Shown here piece after piece: positions 1 through 6,233 of a stretch of 6,911 nucleotides of DNA. Under the pieces are notes generated by a model. The model was not told where the DNA came from. It did no database searches and saw only the letters and a program-made list of their open reading frames with translations. The stretch lies in the NCBI GenBank assembly GCA_937943665.1, contig CALEAR010000153.1, positions 1-6,911 on the forward strand, written 5' to 3'. This stretch comes from an uncultured Alcanivoracaceae bacterium. Its GTDB lineage: Bacteria; Pseudomonadota; Gammaproteobacteria; Pseudomonadales; Alcanivoracaceae. Each line of letters begins with the position of its first letter. Position 1 is the stretch's first letter. Both the position numbers and the translations under genes were made by a program.

Positions 1-791
1 TAATATTCTAACCCTGGGCTAGGGATACCCTCTGTCACATCTAGGTACAGTTGGTTTTTACGGTAATCCACATCAAAGGTTTCGCGAAAGCTTTCACGGA
101 ACTGAGCTATGCCGGCTTCGCTTAAGGGGTACTCCGCCGCCGGTAAAAGGGTAATGCGCTCCACAGTGCCAGTGGAACGTTGGGTTTCCGCATCAAATAA
201 ACGTAGGGATTCAATTTCATCATCAAATAACTCGATGCGGAAGGGCTGTGTTTCCCCCATGGGGAACACATCCATAATGGCACCACGAATGGCAAATTCA
301 CCACTTTCATACACTGTGTTGCTGTGGCGGTAACCGGATTCCGTTAGGCGTTGCCGAGTGGCGTCTAAATCAAAGGTATCGCCCACGGCCAAATCAAAGC
401 TGCTACCGCTAACATGGCTTTTGGGGGGCAAGCGCTGCAACAGGGTGTTGATGGGCACCAAAATGACCCCTTTTTTAAGGGTGGGCAACTGATGCAGCAC
501 GCGAATTCGCTCATTGATGATGGCCTGCTGGGGCGAGAACAAATCATAGGGCAAGGTTTCCCAATCGGGAAACAGGGCCACTGGGGTATCCGCATGGGCT
601 AAATAAAATTGTAGGGCATCCTCCAGTTGGCGAGCTTCTTGGGTGCTGCTAGTGAGCACCACTAAAGGACCAGTGTCTTGTTGGCTCAGGTGGGCAAGCA
701 CCAACGCCAGGGCGCCCTTATCTTGAATGTGCCAGTGTCGAAAGTGTTCCACACCCCGTGGAAATAAATCCTCATGAGGAAGTTGCTTCAT
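1..791 (-). CDS. mfd: Transcription-repair coupling factor Mfd, N-terminal part (cut by window edge)
   Basis: Mfd is a cytoplasmic DNA translocase that removes RNA polymerase stalled at lesions and recruits UvrA for transcription-coupled repair. The 263 complete codons seen here cover the N-terminal UvrB-like (UvrA-binding) region; the polymerase-interacting and RecG-like motor domains lie beyond the left edge. Recognisable Mfd signatures are DWETLPYD at residues 76-83, the stretch INERIRVLHQLPTLKKG near 92-108, GEFAIRG at 164-170 with DVFPMG at 174-179, and FDDEIESLR at 189-197. These align with E. coli Mfd at nearly the same distance from the start (the Trp of WETLPYD is residue 77 here and about 73 there). 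The ATG at 791 is supported by an in-frame stop at 798-800, nine bases upstream. No good Shine-Dalgarno precedes it. The gene is divergent from tesB. It looks intact as far as it goes. Confidence 0.96.
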   Translation of the reverse strand, partial: MKQLPHEDLFPRGVEHFRHWHIQDKGALALVLAHLSQQDTGPLVVLTSSTQEARQLEDALQFYLAHADTPVALFPDWETLPYDLFSPQQAIINERIRVLHQLPTLKKGVILVPINTLLQRLPPKSHVSGSSFDLAVGDTFDLDATRQRLTESGYRHSNTVYESGEFAIRGAIMDVFPMGETQPFRIELFDDEIESLRLFDAETQRSTGTVERITLLPAAEYPLSEAGIAQFRESFRETFDVDYRKNQLYLDVTEGIPSPGLEY

Positions 792-955
792 AGTTACTCA
801 GGTAGCTCGCCAAGGAAAAAAGCGCATTGTACAAGATCTCGCACTATTTGGCCTTGGTGGTTAAAACTCCTGAAAATATTGACCTGAATCTATTTTTGAA
901 TCTGGGTATGATGAGCCCTTTTGTTCGCCTTAGTTTGCTATGAAGTGAGAAGAAT
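792..955. promoter_or_regulatory. Divergent mfd / tesB intergenic region with candidate -10 elements
   Basis: These 164 bases must hold the promoters for both divergent genes. For mfd, reading leftwards, TACAAT at 826-831 is a good -10 candidate and would give a leader of about 25 bases; no convincing -35 lies 16-18 bases upstream of it. For tesB, TATGAT at 907-912 matches five of six -10 consensus bases, again without a clear -35 at normal spacing: TTGACC at 879-884 is 22 bases away, which is too far. A weak purine-rich site (GAGAAG, around 948-953) precedes the tesB start. I see no other gene or RNA here. Confidence 0.4.
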
Positions 956-1828
956 ATGGCCTCCGTGGTTAATGATCTCGTACGTGTAATAGAACTTGAG
1001 CAGTTCGAGGACAACTTGTTCCGTGGTGCCACCATTGATACGGGGCAGGGGAGTTTGTTTGGCGGCTTGGTGGCCGGGCAGGCCTTGCGAGCTGCTTCTA
1101 AAACGGTGCCGGAGGATCGTTTAGCGCATTCCTTGCACGCTTATTTTTTACGCCCAGGCACGGTAGATAAGCCAGTGGTTTATGAGGTGGATCGTATTCG
1201 TGATGGCCGCGGCTTTACCACCCGACGGGTGCGTGCCATTCAAAACGGACGTGCTATTTTTAGTTTATCAGCTTCCTTCCAAGTGCCAGAGGAGGGGCCA
1301 GAGCACCAAAGCGAAATGCCTCTGGTGCCACCCCCAGAGGAAGTGGAATCCGATGAGGCGCAGCGTTTAGCGTTTGCAGAGCTTTTGCCTGAAACGGTGC
1401 GCAAGGTATTTTTGCAAGAAAGGCCCATAGAAATTCGCCCCGTAACACCTGTGAGCATGTTTGGCACTGAGCCTGTGGAACCGGTGCGTCATATGTGGTT
1501 TCGCATTAAGGAGCCTGTTCAGGCACCGCTAGCGGTGCATCAGGCCTTATTAACCTTTTGTTCCGATTTATCTTTAATGACCACCGCCATGTTGCCCCAC
1601 GGCATAAGTTTTTGGCAGCCACAGGTGCAATCCGCCAGTATTGATCATTCCCTGTGGTTCTTACGCCCTTGCCGTGCGGATGAATGGTTGCTTTACAGTA
1701 TGGAAAGCCCTTCGGCAGCAGGCGCTAGAGGGTTTAACCGCGGCACCATTTACCAACAAGATGGCACCATGGTGGCAGCCACGGCGCAGGAAGGTTTAAT
1801 GCGTGTGTTGCAAGCCACCAAAAAATGA
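956..1828 (+). CDS. tesB: Acyl-CoA thioesterase II (TesB)
   Basis: TesB hydrolyses medium- and long-chain acyl-CoA to free fatty acid and CoA in the cytoplasm. It is a double hot-dog protein. The 290-residue length is close to E. coli TesB (about 286), and similarity runs from end to end. The first hot-dog covers roughly residues 10-110, with LFGGLVAGQAL (34-44), HSLHAYFLRPG (58-68) and the RAIQNGRAIFSLSASFQ stretch (93-109). The second covers roughly 175-286, with FCSDLSLM (201-208), SIDHSLWFLRP (228-238), EWLLYS (243-248) and AQEGLMR (277-283). The catalytic triad positions of the E. coli enzyme (Asp204, Thr228, Gln278) correspond here to Asp204, Ser228 and Gln278. The Thr-to-Ser change keeps the hydroxyl, and from memory the eukaryotic relative ACOT8 also uses serine. 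It stands alone between a divergent mfd and the GAPDH gene, 158 bases away. Confidence 0.95.
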   Translation: MASVVNDLVRVIELEQFEDNLFRGATIDTGQGSLFGGLVAGQALRAASKTVPEDRLAHSLHAYFLRPGTVDKPVVYEVDRIRDGRGFTTRRVRAIQNGRAIFSLSASFQVPEEGPEHQSEMPLVPPPEEVESDEAQRLAFAELLPETVRKVFLQERPIEIRPVTPVSMFGTEPVEPVRHMWFRIKEPVQAPLAVHQALLTFCSDLSLMTTAMLPHGISFWQPQVQSASIDHSLWFLRPCRADEWLLYSMESPSAAGARGFNRGTIYQQDGTMVAATAQEGLMRVLQATKK

Positions 1829-1983
1829 CTACTGATTCATGGTGCGGGGCAATCCAAAAGGTGGGTGGCGTTAAGGCGCTTAATCCGCTAGAATTTGCGC
1901 CCGCAGAACTGCGAATGTGGGCGAGCTGTGAATTCCCATGGCTGCCCATTGCGCCATCCTTGACTGACCCAGAGAGGGCCTAA
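1825..1983 (+). CDS. Possible 52-residue small ORF between tesB and GAPDH (doubtful)
   Basis: An ATG overlaps the tesB stop (ATGA at 1825-1828) and opens a 52-codon frame that ends three bases before the GAPDH start. The predicted peptide begins MTTDSWCGAIQKVGGVK, contains three Trp and two Cys, and matches no family I recognise. The exact bridging of the two genes is what an operon gene would show. Against it, no Shine-Dalgarno sequence precedes the ATG, which follows an A-rich run. A frame this short is also expected by chance fairly often, and the interval is the natural place for the GAPDH promoter. I treat it as probably non-coding. Confidence 0.15.
   Translation: MTTDSWCGAIQKVGGVKALNPLEFAPAELRMWASCEFPWLPIAPSLTDPERA
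1866..1894 (+). promoter_or_regulatory. Candidate promoter of the GAPDH gene with a palindrome in its spacer
   Basis: TAGAAT at 1889-1894 matches five of six bases of the sigma70 -10 consensus. The hexamer 17 bases upstream (TGGCGT, 1866-1871) is a poor -35. Between them sits TTAAGGCGCTTAA (1871-1883), with perfect 5-base inverted arms around GCG. That is a possible operator, though short enough to be chance. The leader would be about 85 bases. This is inference from motif matching only; the alternative is co-transcription from tesB. Confidence 0.3.
1971..1978 (+). promoter_or_regulatory. Shine-Dalgarno site supporting the GTG start of the GAPDH gene
   Basis: AGAGAGGG lies 8 bases upstream of the GTG at 1987. 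It supports this start over the next in-frame ATG (residue 21). Using that ATG would remove the start of the conserved N-terminal region. Confidence 0.65.
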
Positions 1984-1986
1984 TCT

Positions 1987-3426
1987 GTGAGTAAACTGGA
2001 AGACCACTTTGGTCGTTGGAAAAACCGAGAAGAAATCGCGGAAACCATGATTCCCATCATCGGGAAGTTATACCGCGAGCGGAACGTAACCACATCTGTA
2101 TATAGCCGCACTTTAGTTAACAAATCTGTTATTCAAATCCTTAAAGCCCACCGCTTTGTAAAGCAAATTGAAACCGCTGAACTATCTGTGGTGGATACCT
2201 TCCCCATTTTGCAAGAAGTGGCCAAGCTCGATATCGCCCAGTGTCAGGTGGATATCGGTAAGCTCGCTGTGATGTACAAAAAGGAAGGTGGTGATCAGCC
2301 TGTGGCTGAGTTTGTGAAGCAGCAGCTTGCGGGAGCAAAAACCAATGGCGTAACTCGCCCTGAGCCCACCGATGTGGTGCTTTATGGTTTTGGCCGTATT
2401 GGTCGTATTTTGACTCGCTTGCTAGTGGAAAAAGCGGGCAGTGGTGATGGCTTGCGTTTAAAAGCCATTGTGGTGCGCAAGAGCGGAGAGGGTGATTTAC
2501 ACAAGCGTGCGAGTTTGTTGCGCCGTGATTCCGTACATGGCCCTTTCTCTGGCACCATTTCCGTGGATGAAGAAGATAATGCCATTATTGCAAACGGTAA
2601 CTTCATCCGTGTGATTTATTCCGATGATCCTGCTTCCATCGATTACACGCAGTACGGCATTAATAATGCGGTGGTGATCGATAACACAGGTCGCTGGCGT
2701 GATGAAGAGGGCCTTAAGCAGCACTTACAGTGCCCTGGCATTAGCCGTGTGATTTTAACAGCACCTGGTAAAGGCGATCTTAAGAACATTGTGCACGGTG
2801 TGAACAACGATATTATCACCGATGCGGATGCAATTATTTCTGCAGCGAGCTGCACCACCAACGCCATTGTACCTCCCTTAAAGGCGTTGGAAGATAAGTT
2901 TGGTATTAAGGTGGGGCACGTGGAAACGGTTCACTCCTACACCAATGACCAAAACTTACTGGATAACTACCACAAGGGTCCGCGTCGTGGACGTGCTGCC
3001 CCTCTTAACATGGTGATCACGGAAACGGGTGCTGCCACGGCAGCAGCTAAGGCATTGCCTTCTTTGGCGGGCAAGCTTACGGGGAATGCGATTCGCGTAC
3101 CCACGCCAAACGTTTCCTTGGCCATTTTAAACCTCACGCTAGAGCGTGAAACCACGCCTGAAGAGCTAAACGAGTACCTGCGCTGGGTGTCCTTGCATTC
3201 ACCGTTGCGTCGTCAGGTGGATTACATTAGCTCTCCAGATGCCGTGTCCACGGATTTCGTTGGTTCCCGTCATGCCTCTGTTATTGATGCGGAAGCCACC
3301 ATAGTGAACGGTAATCACTGTGTGCTTTATGTGTGGTATGACAACGAGTTCGGATACAGCTGCCAAGTACTACGTATCTTGCAGCAAATTTCGGGTGTGG
3401 AGTATCCCGTTTACCCAAGCGCTTAA
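1987..3426 (+). CDS. Long glyceraldehyde-3-phosphate dehydrogenase with N-terminal extension (GapB-like)
   Basis: This enzyme interconverts glyceraldehyde-3-phosphate and 1,3-bisphosphoglycerate. At 479 residues it is about 145 longer than ordinary GAPDH (around 330). Residues 1 to about 127 form a mostly helical extension of unknown role. The Rossmann fold begins at VLYGFGRIGR (131-140). The catalytic centre is SCTTN with Cys289, paired with His316 in VETVHSYTNDQ. TGNAIRVPTPNVS (365-377) and WYDNEFGY (450-457) complete the signature. After the second strand (KAIVVRKS, 159-166) the acidic residue typical of NAD-specific enzymes is absent and Arg164-Lys165 are present. I infer preference for NADP(H), and hence perhaps a gluconeogenic role. 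Long GAPDHs of this kind sit near mfd and nqr in Pseudomonas. The start is GTG, backed by AGAGAGGG. E4P dehydrogenase (Epd) is a less likely alternative because of the extension and the overall match. Confidence 0.92.
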   Translation: MSKLEDHFGRWKNREEIAETMIPIIGKLYRERNVTTSVYSRTLVNKSVIQILKAHRFVKQIETAELSVVDTFPILQEVAKLDIAQCQVDIGKLAVMYKKEGGDQPVAEFVKQQLAGAKTNGVTRPEPTDVVLYGFGRIGRILTRLLVEKAGSGDGLRLKAIVVRKSGEGDLHKRASLLRRDSVHGPFSGTISVDEEDNAIIANGNFIRVIYSDDPASIDYTQYGINNAVVIDNTGRWRDEEGLKQHLQCPGISRVILTAPGKGDLKNIVHGVNNDIITDADAIISAASCTTNAIVPPLKALEDKFGIKVGHVETVHSYTNDQNLLDNYHKGPRRGRAAPLNMVITETGAATAAAKALPSLAGKLTGNAIRVPTPNVSLAILNLTLERETTPEELNEYLRWVSLHSPLRRQVDYISSPDAVSTDFVGSRHASVIDAEATIVNGNHCVLYVWYDNEFGYSCQVLRILQQISGVEYPVYPSA

Positions 3427-3474
3427 TTCATAACGCTTTGAGTAAGGGATGCAAAAATAAAACATTAATCCCTG
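3427..3474. other. Region just after GAPDH, no convincing terminator
   Basis: The 48 bases after the GAPDH stop are AT-rich. They contain AGGGAT (3445-3450) and ATCCCT (3468-3473), inverted 6-base arms around a 17-base AT-rich loop, with no T-tract after the second arm. This is not a typical rho-independent terminator. Some read-through from GAPDH into nqrA is therefore possible in addition to the dedicated nqr promoter. Confidence 0.4.
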
Positions 3475-3503
3475 TTGGCCTACGCCCTTGCGCTCCCTAT
3501 AAT
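3475..3503 (+). promoter_or_regulatory. Strong sigma70-type promoter of the nqr operon
   Basis: TATAAT at 3498-3503 is a perfect -10 element. TTGGCC at 3475-3480 matches four of six -35 bases, and the spacer is exactly 17. Transcription would start near 3510, leaving a leader of about 118 bases before the nqrA ATG. This is the clearest promoter in the window and implies that nqrA is transcribed independently of GAPDH. Confidence 0.75.
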
Positions 3504-3517
3504 GGCGCCGGGCGTAG
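3480..3517. repeat. 8-base inverted repeat flanking the nqr -10 element
   Basis: CTACGCCC (3480-3487) and GGGCGTAG (3510-3517) are perfect inverted copies. Their centres are 30 bases apart, about three helical turns. One arm starts at the last base of the -35 and continues into the spacer, and the other sits at the expected transcription start. The placement would suit an operator bound by a dimeric regulator, but no regulator is identified and chance is not excluded. Confidence 0.4.
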
Positions 3518-3627
3518 TGCCCAAGTTTAGTGTTATTTCAGGTCGTACCGGGCTTTCCCGGTAAACTTCGTTGTGCGGACGCGCTTGAACGCCCGCCATG
3601 CGAAGCATCACAAGTGGGCGAGAGAAT
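3510..3627 (+). promoter_or_regulatory. Structured 5' leader of nqrA, candidate cis-regulatory RNA
   Basis: Several pairings are visible. A helix AAGTTT (3523-3528) with AAACTT (3563-3568) can enclose a hairpin TACCGGG-CTTT-CCCGGTA (3546-3563). A second hairpin at 3575-3596 pairs GCGG with CCGC and GCG with CGC around the loop CTTGAA, with AC bulged. Its 3' arm can instead pair, as CGCCCGC (3590-3596), with GTGGGCG (3614-3620), six Watson-Crick pairs and one G-U, enclosing ATGC-GAA-GCAT (3598-3608). The latter stem ends at the first base of the GAGAG ribosome site (3620-3624). The two states are mutually exclusive, as in attenuators and riboswitches. No ligand or known aptamer is recognised, and the function is inference. 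Confidence 0.4.
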
Positions 3628-4977
3628 ATGATCAAAATCAAGCGGGGGCTCGATCTACCTATTACAGGTGCACCACGCCAAGAGATCGACGGAGCTCCAT
3701 CAGTAAAACAAGTGGCCATTTTAGGTGGTGAATACCACGGCATGCGCCCCACCATGGAAGTGGCGGAAGGCGACCGTGTCATCAAGGGCCAATTGATTTT
3801 TACCGATAAGAAAACCGAAGGCGTTAAATACACTGCCCCAGCCACGGGCACAGTGGTGGCTATTAATCGCGGTAAGCGTCGTGCACTACAATCTGTGGTG
3901 ATTGAGGTGGAGCAGGGCAGTGAAGAAGCGGTGGAGTTCAATCGCTATCAGCCGGAAGCGTTAGCAGGGTTATCCCGCGAGGCTGTGGTTCAGCAGCTCG
4001 TGGATTCCGGCCAGTGGACCACTATTCGCACGCGTCCCTTCGGTAAGGTACCAGCACTGGATTCCCAGCCTAATTCCATTTTTGTCACCCTCATGGATAC
4101 CAACCCTTTAGCGGCGGATCCGGAGGTTATTGTTGGCGAATATGAAGCGGCCTTCCGTAATGGTTTAACGGTATTAACACGCTTAACGCAAGGCCCTGTA
4201 TGGGTTTGCCGTTCACCCAATACCAAGCTGCCTTCCTTTGCGGGTGGTCAGATCCGTGAAGAAACCTTTGCTGGGCCACACCCAGCGGGCAATGCCGGTA
4301 CCCATATTCATTACTTAGACCCTGTGGGCATGAACAAAACGGTTTGGACCCTTGGCTACCAAGAGGTGATTGCCATTGGTCAGTTGTTCACCACAGGTGA
4401 GTTGTTTGTGGATCGCATTGTGGCCCTAGCAGGCCCACAGGTGAAAGAGCCTCGTTTAATTCGCACGCAAGTGGGTGCGGATGTGGCAAGCCTAACAGAA
4501 GGCCAATTGAAAGACGGTGAGAACCGCATTATTTCGGGCTCTGTGTTTAATGGCCACAACGCCCGCGGACCTCTCGCTTTCTTGGGCCGTAATGCGAACC
4601 AGGTTACGGTGCTGCTAGAAGGTCGCGAACGCATACCTTTTGGTTACTTGTCCCCTGGCTTAAACCGCCATTCCGTAATGGGAATTTATCTCTCTAAATT
4701 AATGCCGGGTCGTAAATTCGCCATGACTGCCTCCACCAATGGTAGTGAGCGCGCCATGGTACCCATTGGCAACTATGAAAAGGTAATGCCCCTAGATATT
4801 CTGCCAACCCAATTATTGCGAGCCATTATTGTTGGCGATACGGACACTGCTCAGGATCTTGGTGCTTTAGAACTGGTGGAAGAAGATTTGGCGCTTTGTA
4901 CTTATGTGTGTGTGGGTAAGTATGAATATGGCCCTCTCTTGCGAGACACACTCACAACCATTGAGCTGGAGGGTTAA
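3628..4977 (+). CDS. nqrA: NADH:quinone oxidoreductase (Na+-translocating type) subunit A
   Basis: NqrA is the peripheral cytoplasmic subunit of the NQR respiratory complex, which couples NADH oxidation by quinone to cation export. It is related to RnfC but carries no cofactor of its own. The 449 residues match the usual length (about 446 in Vibrio) along their whole extent. Landmarks are [11 protein letters not shown] (4-14), [10 protein letters not shown] (34-43), YTAPATGTV (68-76), [14 protein letters not shown] (125-138), MDTNPLA (156-162), [11 protein letters not shown] (216-226), [15 protein letters not shown] (256-270), ISGSV (302-306), [14 protein letters not shown] (377-390) and [13 protein letters not shown] (423-435). 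I chose the ATG at 3628 rather than 3598. The family begins MIxIKxGLDLPI, the ten extra residues from 3598 are not conserved, and GAGAG (3620-3624) suits 3628. It is the first gene of the operon; nqrB follows after two bases. Confidence 0.97.
   Translation: MIKIKRGLDLPITGAPRQEIDGAPSVKQVAILGGEYHGMRPTMEVAEGDRVIKGQLIFTDKKTEGVKYTAPATGTVVAINRGKRRALQSVVIEVEQGSEEAVEFNRYQPEALAGLSREAVVQQLVDSGQWTTIRTRPFGKVPALDSQPNSIFVTLMDTNPLAADPEVIVGEYEAAFRNGLTVLTRLTQGPVWVCRSPNTKLPSFAGGQIREETFAGPHPAGNAGTHIHYLDPVGMNKTVWTLGYQEVIAIGQLFTTGELFVDRIVALAGPQVKEPRLIRTQVGADVASLTEGQLKDGENRIISGSVFNGHNARGPLAFLGRNANQVTVLLEGRERIPFGYLSPGLNRHSVMGIYLSKLMPGRKFAMTASTNGSERAMVPIGNYEKVMPLDILPTQLLRAIIVGDTDTAQDLGALELVEEDLALCTYVCVGKYEYGPLLRDTLTTIELEG
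4968..4972 (+). promoter_or_regulatory. Shine-Dalgarno site for nqrB inside nqrA
   Basis: GGAGG lies within the last codons of nqrA, 7 bases before the nqrB ATG at 4980. Ribosomes finishing nqrA would be placed to start nqrB, which indicates translational coupling. Confidence 0.85.
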
Positions 4978-4979
4978 TC

Positions 4980-6233
4980 ATGGGTTTACGCGCGTTTATT
5001 GACCGCAAAATAGCGCCACACTTCCATGAAGGTGGCCGCTTTAAGCAGTATTATGTGTTCTACGAAACGTCCGACACCATGCTGTACAGCACTGCAGAGA
5101 CCACTCGTTCTGCATCCCATGTACGCGATGGCATCGATTTGAAGCGAGTAATGATGACCGTATGGTTTGCGGCCTTACCGGCGTTATTCTTTGGTATGTA
5201 CAACGCCGGTTACCAAGCGAACCTGCAAATTACGGAATTTGGCTTTAGCCCCATTCCAGGCTGGCGCACGGATTTGGTGGCCATGCTTGCCTCCTTCGAT
5301 GTGAACAGCTTCTGGGCGAATATAGTCCATGGGGCGGTGTACTACATACCCATTATGATCACCGTGTATTTGGGTGGTTTTATTTGGGAAGGGCTATTTG
5401 CCTGGCGCCGCGGCCATGAGGTGAACGAAGGGTTCTTCGTCACCGGTATTTTATTCACCCTGATTGTGCCCCCCGCTATTCCCCTGTGGCAGGTGTTCCT
5501 AGGTATTAGCTTTGGGGTAGTTGTGGGTAAAGAAATCTTTGGTGGTACTGGGAAAAACTTCCTTAACCCCGCCTTGGTGGGCCGTGCCTTCCTGTTCTTT
5601 GCTTACCCTGCACAAATTTCTGGTGATTCCGTTTGGACAGCGGTGGATAACTTTAGTGGTGCCACGCCTTTATCCTTAGCGGCGGATGGTGTTATTGATT
5701 TCTCCGCAGGCTTAACTGAAGTGGCCGCAGAAACGGCCGCCGGTGGCCTCACTTGGATGCAAACCTTCCTCGGTGGCATTCAAGGTTCCATTGGTGAAAC
5801 CTCCACCTTGGCTATTCTTATTGGCGCAGCGGTGCTCTTGATCACCCGCATTGCTTCCTGGCGTATTATGGCGGCGGTGTTAGTGGGTGTAGTGGCCACT
5901 AGCCTTATGTTTAACGCCATTGGTAGCGATACCAACCCCTTGTTTGCCATGCCTTTCCACTGGCACCTCACTTTAGGTGGCCTTGCTTTTGGTTTGGTGT
6001 TCATGGCTACGGATCCTGTGTCCGCTTCCATGACAGATACAGGTAAATGGGTGTTTGGTATTTTAATTGGCTTTATGGTGGTGGTGATTCGCGTGGCGAA
6101 CCCCGCTTTCCCAGAAGGCATGATGTTGGCCATTTTATTCGGTAACTTGTGTGCGCCTCTGATCGATTACTTTGTAATCCAGGCCAATATTCGCCGTCGT
6201 CAGCGTCGTACCGCAGTTGGAGGTGAAGCATAA
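4980..6233 (+). CDS. nqrB: NADH:quinone oxidoreductase (Na+-translocating type) subunit B
   Basis: NqrB is the large integral membrane subunit of NQR. It carries covalent FMN and riboflavin, takes part in cation transfer and contributes to the quinone site. The 417 residues match the family length. The soluble N-terminus has SHVRDGIDLKR (46-56). About ten hydrophobic segments follow, at roughly 57-77, 117-140, 150-165, 170-188, 198-212, 272-290, 294-312, 328-344, 356-374 and 380-400. The FMN phosphoester threonine is Thr229 in SGAT (226-229). Other landmarks are HEVNEGFF (146-153), FGGTGKNFLNPAL (187-199), FFAYPAQISGD (206-216), IGSDTN (314-319), HWHLTLGG (327-334) and FMATDPVSAS (341-350). 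Acidic residues matched to Vibrio Glu28, Glu144 and Asp397 are Glu29, Glu137 and Asp396. Near the quinone site Phe134 takes the place of a Vibrio glycine (see findings). The stop overlaps the nqrC start by one base. Confidence 0.97.
   Translation: MGLRAFIDRKIAPHFHEGGRFKQYYVFYETSDTMLYSTAETTRSASHVRDGIDLKRVMMTVWFAALPALFFGMYNAGYQANLQITEFGFSPIPGWRTDLVAMLASFDVNSFWANIVHGAVYYIPIMITVYLGGFIWEGLFAWRRGHEVNEGFFVTGILFTLIVPPAIPLWQVFLGISFGVVVGKEIFGGTGKNFLNPALVGRAFLFFAYPAQISGDSVWTAVDNFSGATPLSLAADGVIDFSAGLTEVAAETAAGGLTWMQTFLGGIQGSIGETSTLAILIGAAVLLITRIASWRIMAAVLVGVVATSLMFNAIGSDTNPLFAMPFHWHLTLGGLAFGLVFMATDPVSASMTDTGKWVFGILIGFMVVVIRVANPAFPEGMMLAILFGNLCAPLIDYFVIQANIRRRQRRTAVGGEA
6219..6226 (+). promoter_or_regulatory. 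Shine-Dalgarno site for nqrC inside nqrB
   Basis: GGAGGTGA near the end of nqrB is a near-ideal ribosome binding site. Nine bases separate its GGAGG core from the ATG at 6233, which overlaps the nqrB stop as TAATG. This is typical of stop-start translational coupling. Confidence 0.85.

Noticed and set aside
810..857. CCAAGG (810-815) and CCTTGG (852-857) flanking the possible mfd promoter as an operator.
   Set aside because: The arms are six bases, 36 bases apart and not extended; such pairs are common by chance.
879..912. TTGACC (879-884) with TATGAT (907-912) as a full tesB promoter.
   Set aside because: The spacer would be 22 bases, well beyond the usual 16-18. Only the -10 is kept as a candidate.
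3445..3473. AGGGAT / ATCCCT inverted arms after GAPDH as a rho-independent terminator.
   Set aside because: The stem is only six pairs with a 17-base loop and there is no T-tract after it.
3598..3627. Longer nqrA start at the ATG at 3598, adding ten residues ([10 protein letters not shown]).
   Set aside because: The NqrA family begins MIxIKxGLDLPI, which corresponds to the ATG at 3628. The ATG at 3598 falls inside a hairpin and has no ribosome site of its own, whereas GAGAG precedes 3628.
3480..3941. A 153-codon minus-strand open frame opposite the nqrA start and leader.
   Set aside because: It is antisense to nqrA and its promoter, its peptide resembles no known family, and the plus-strand NqrA match is unambiguous.
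5780..6133. A 117-codon minus-strand open frame opposite nqrB.
   Set aside because: It is a shadow of the conserved NqrB coding sequence with no ribosome site or recognisable product.
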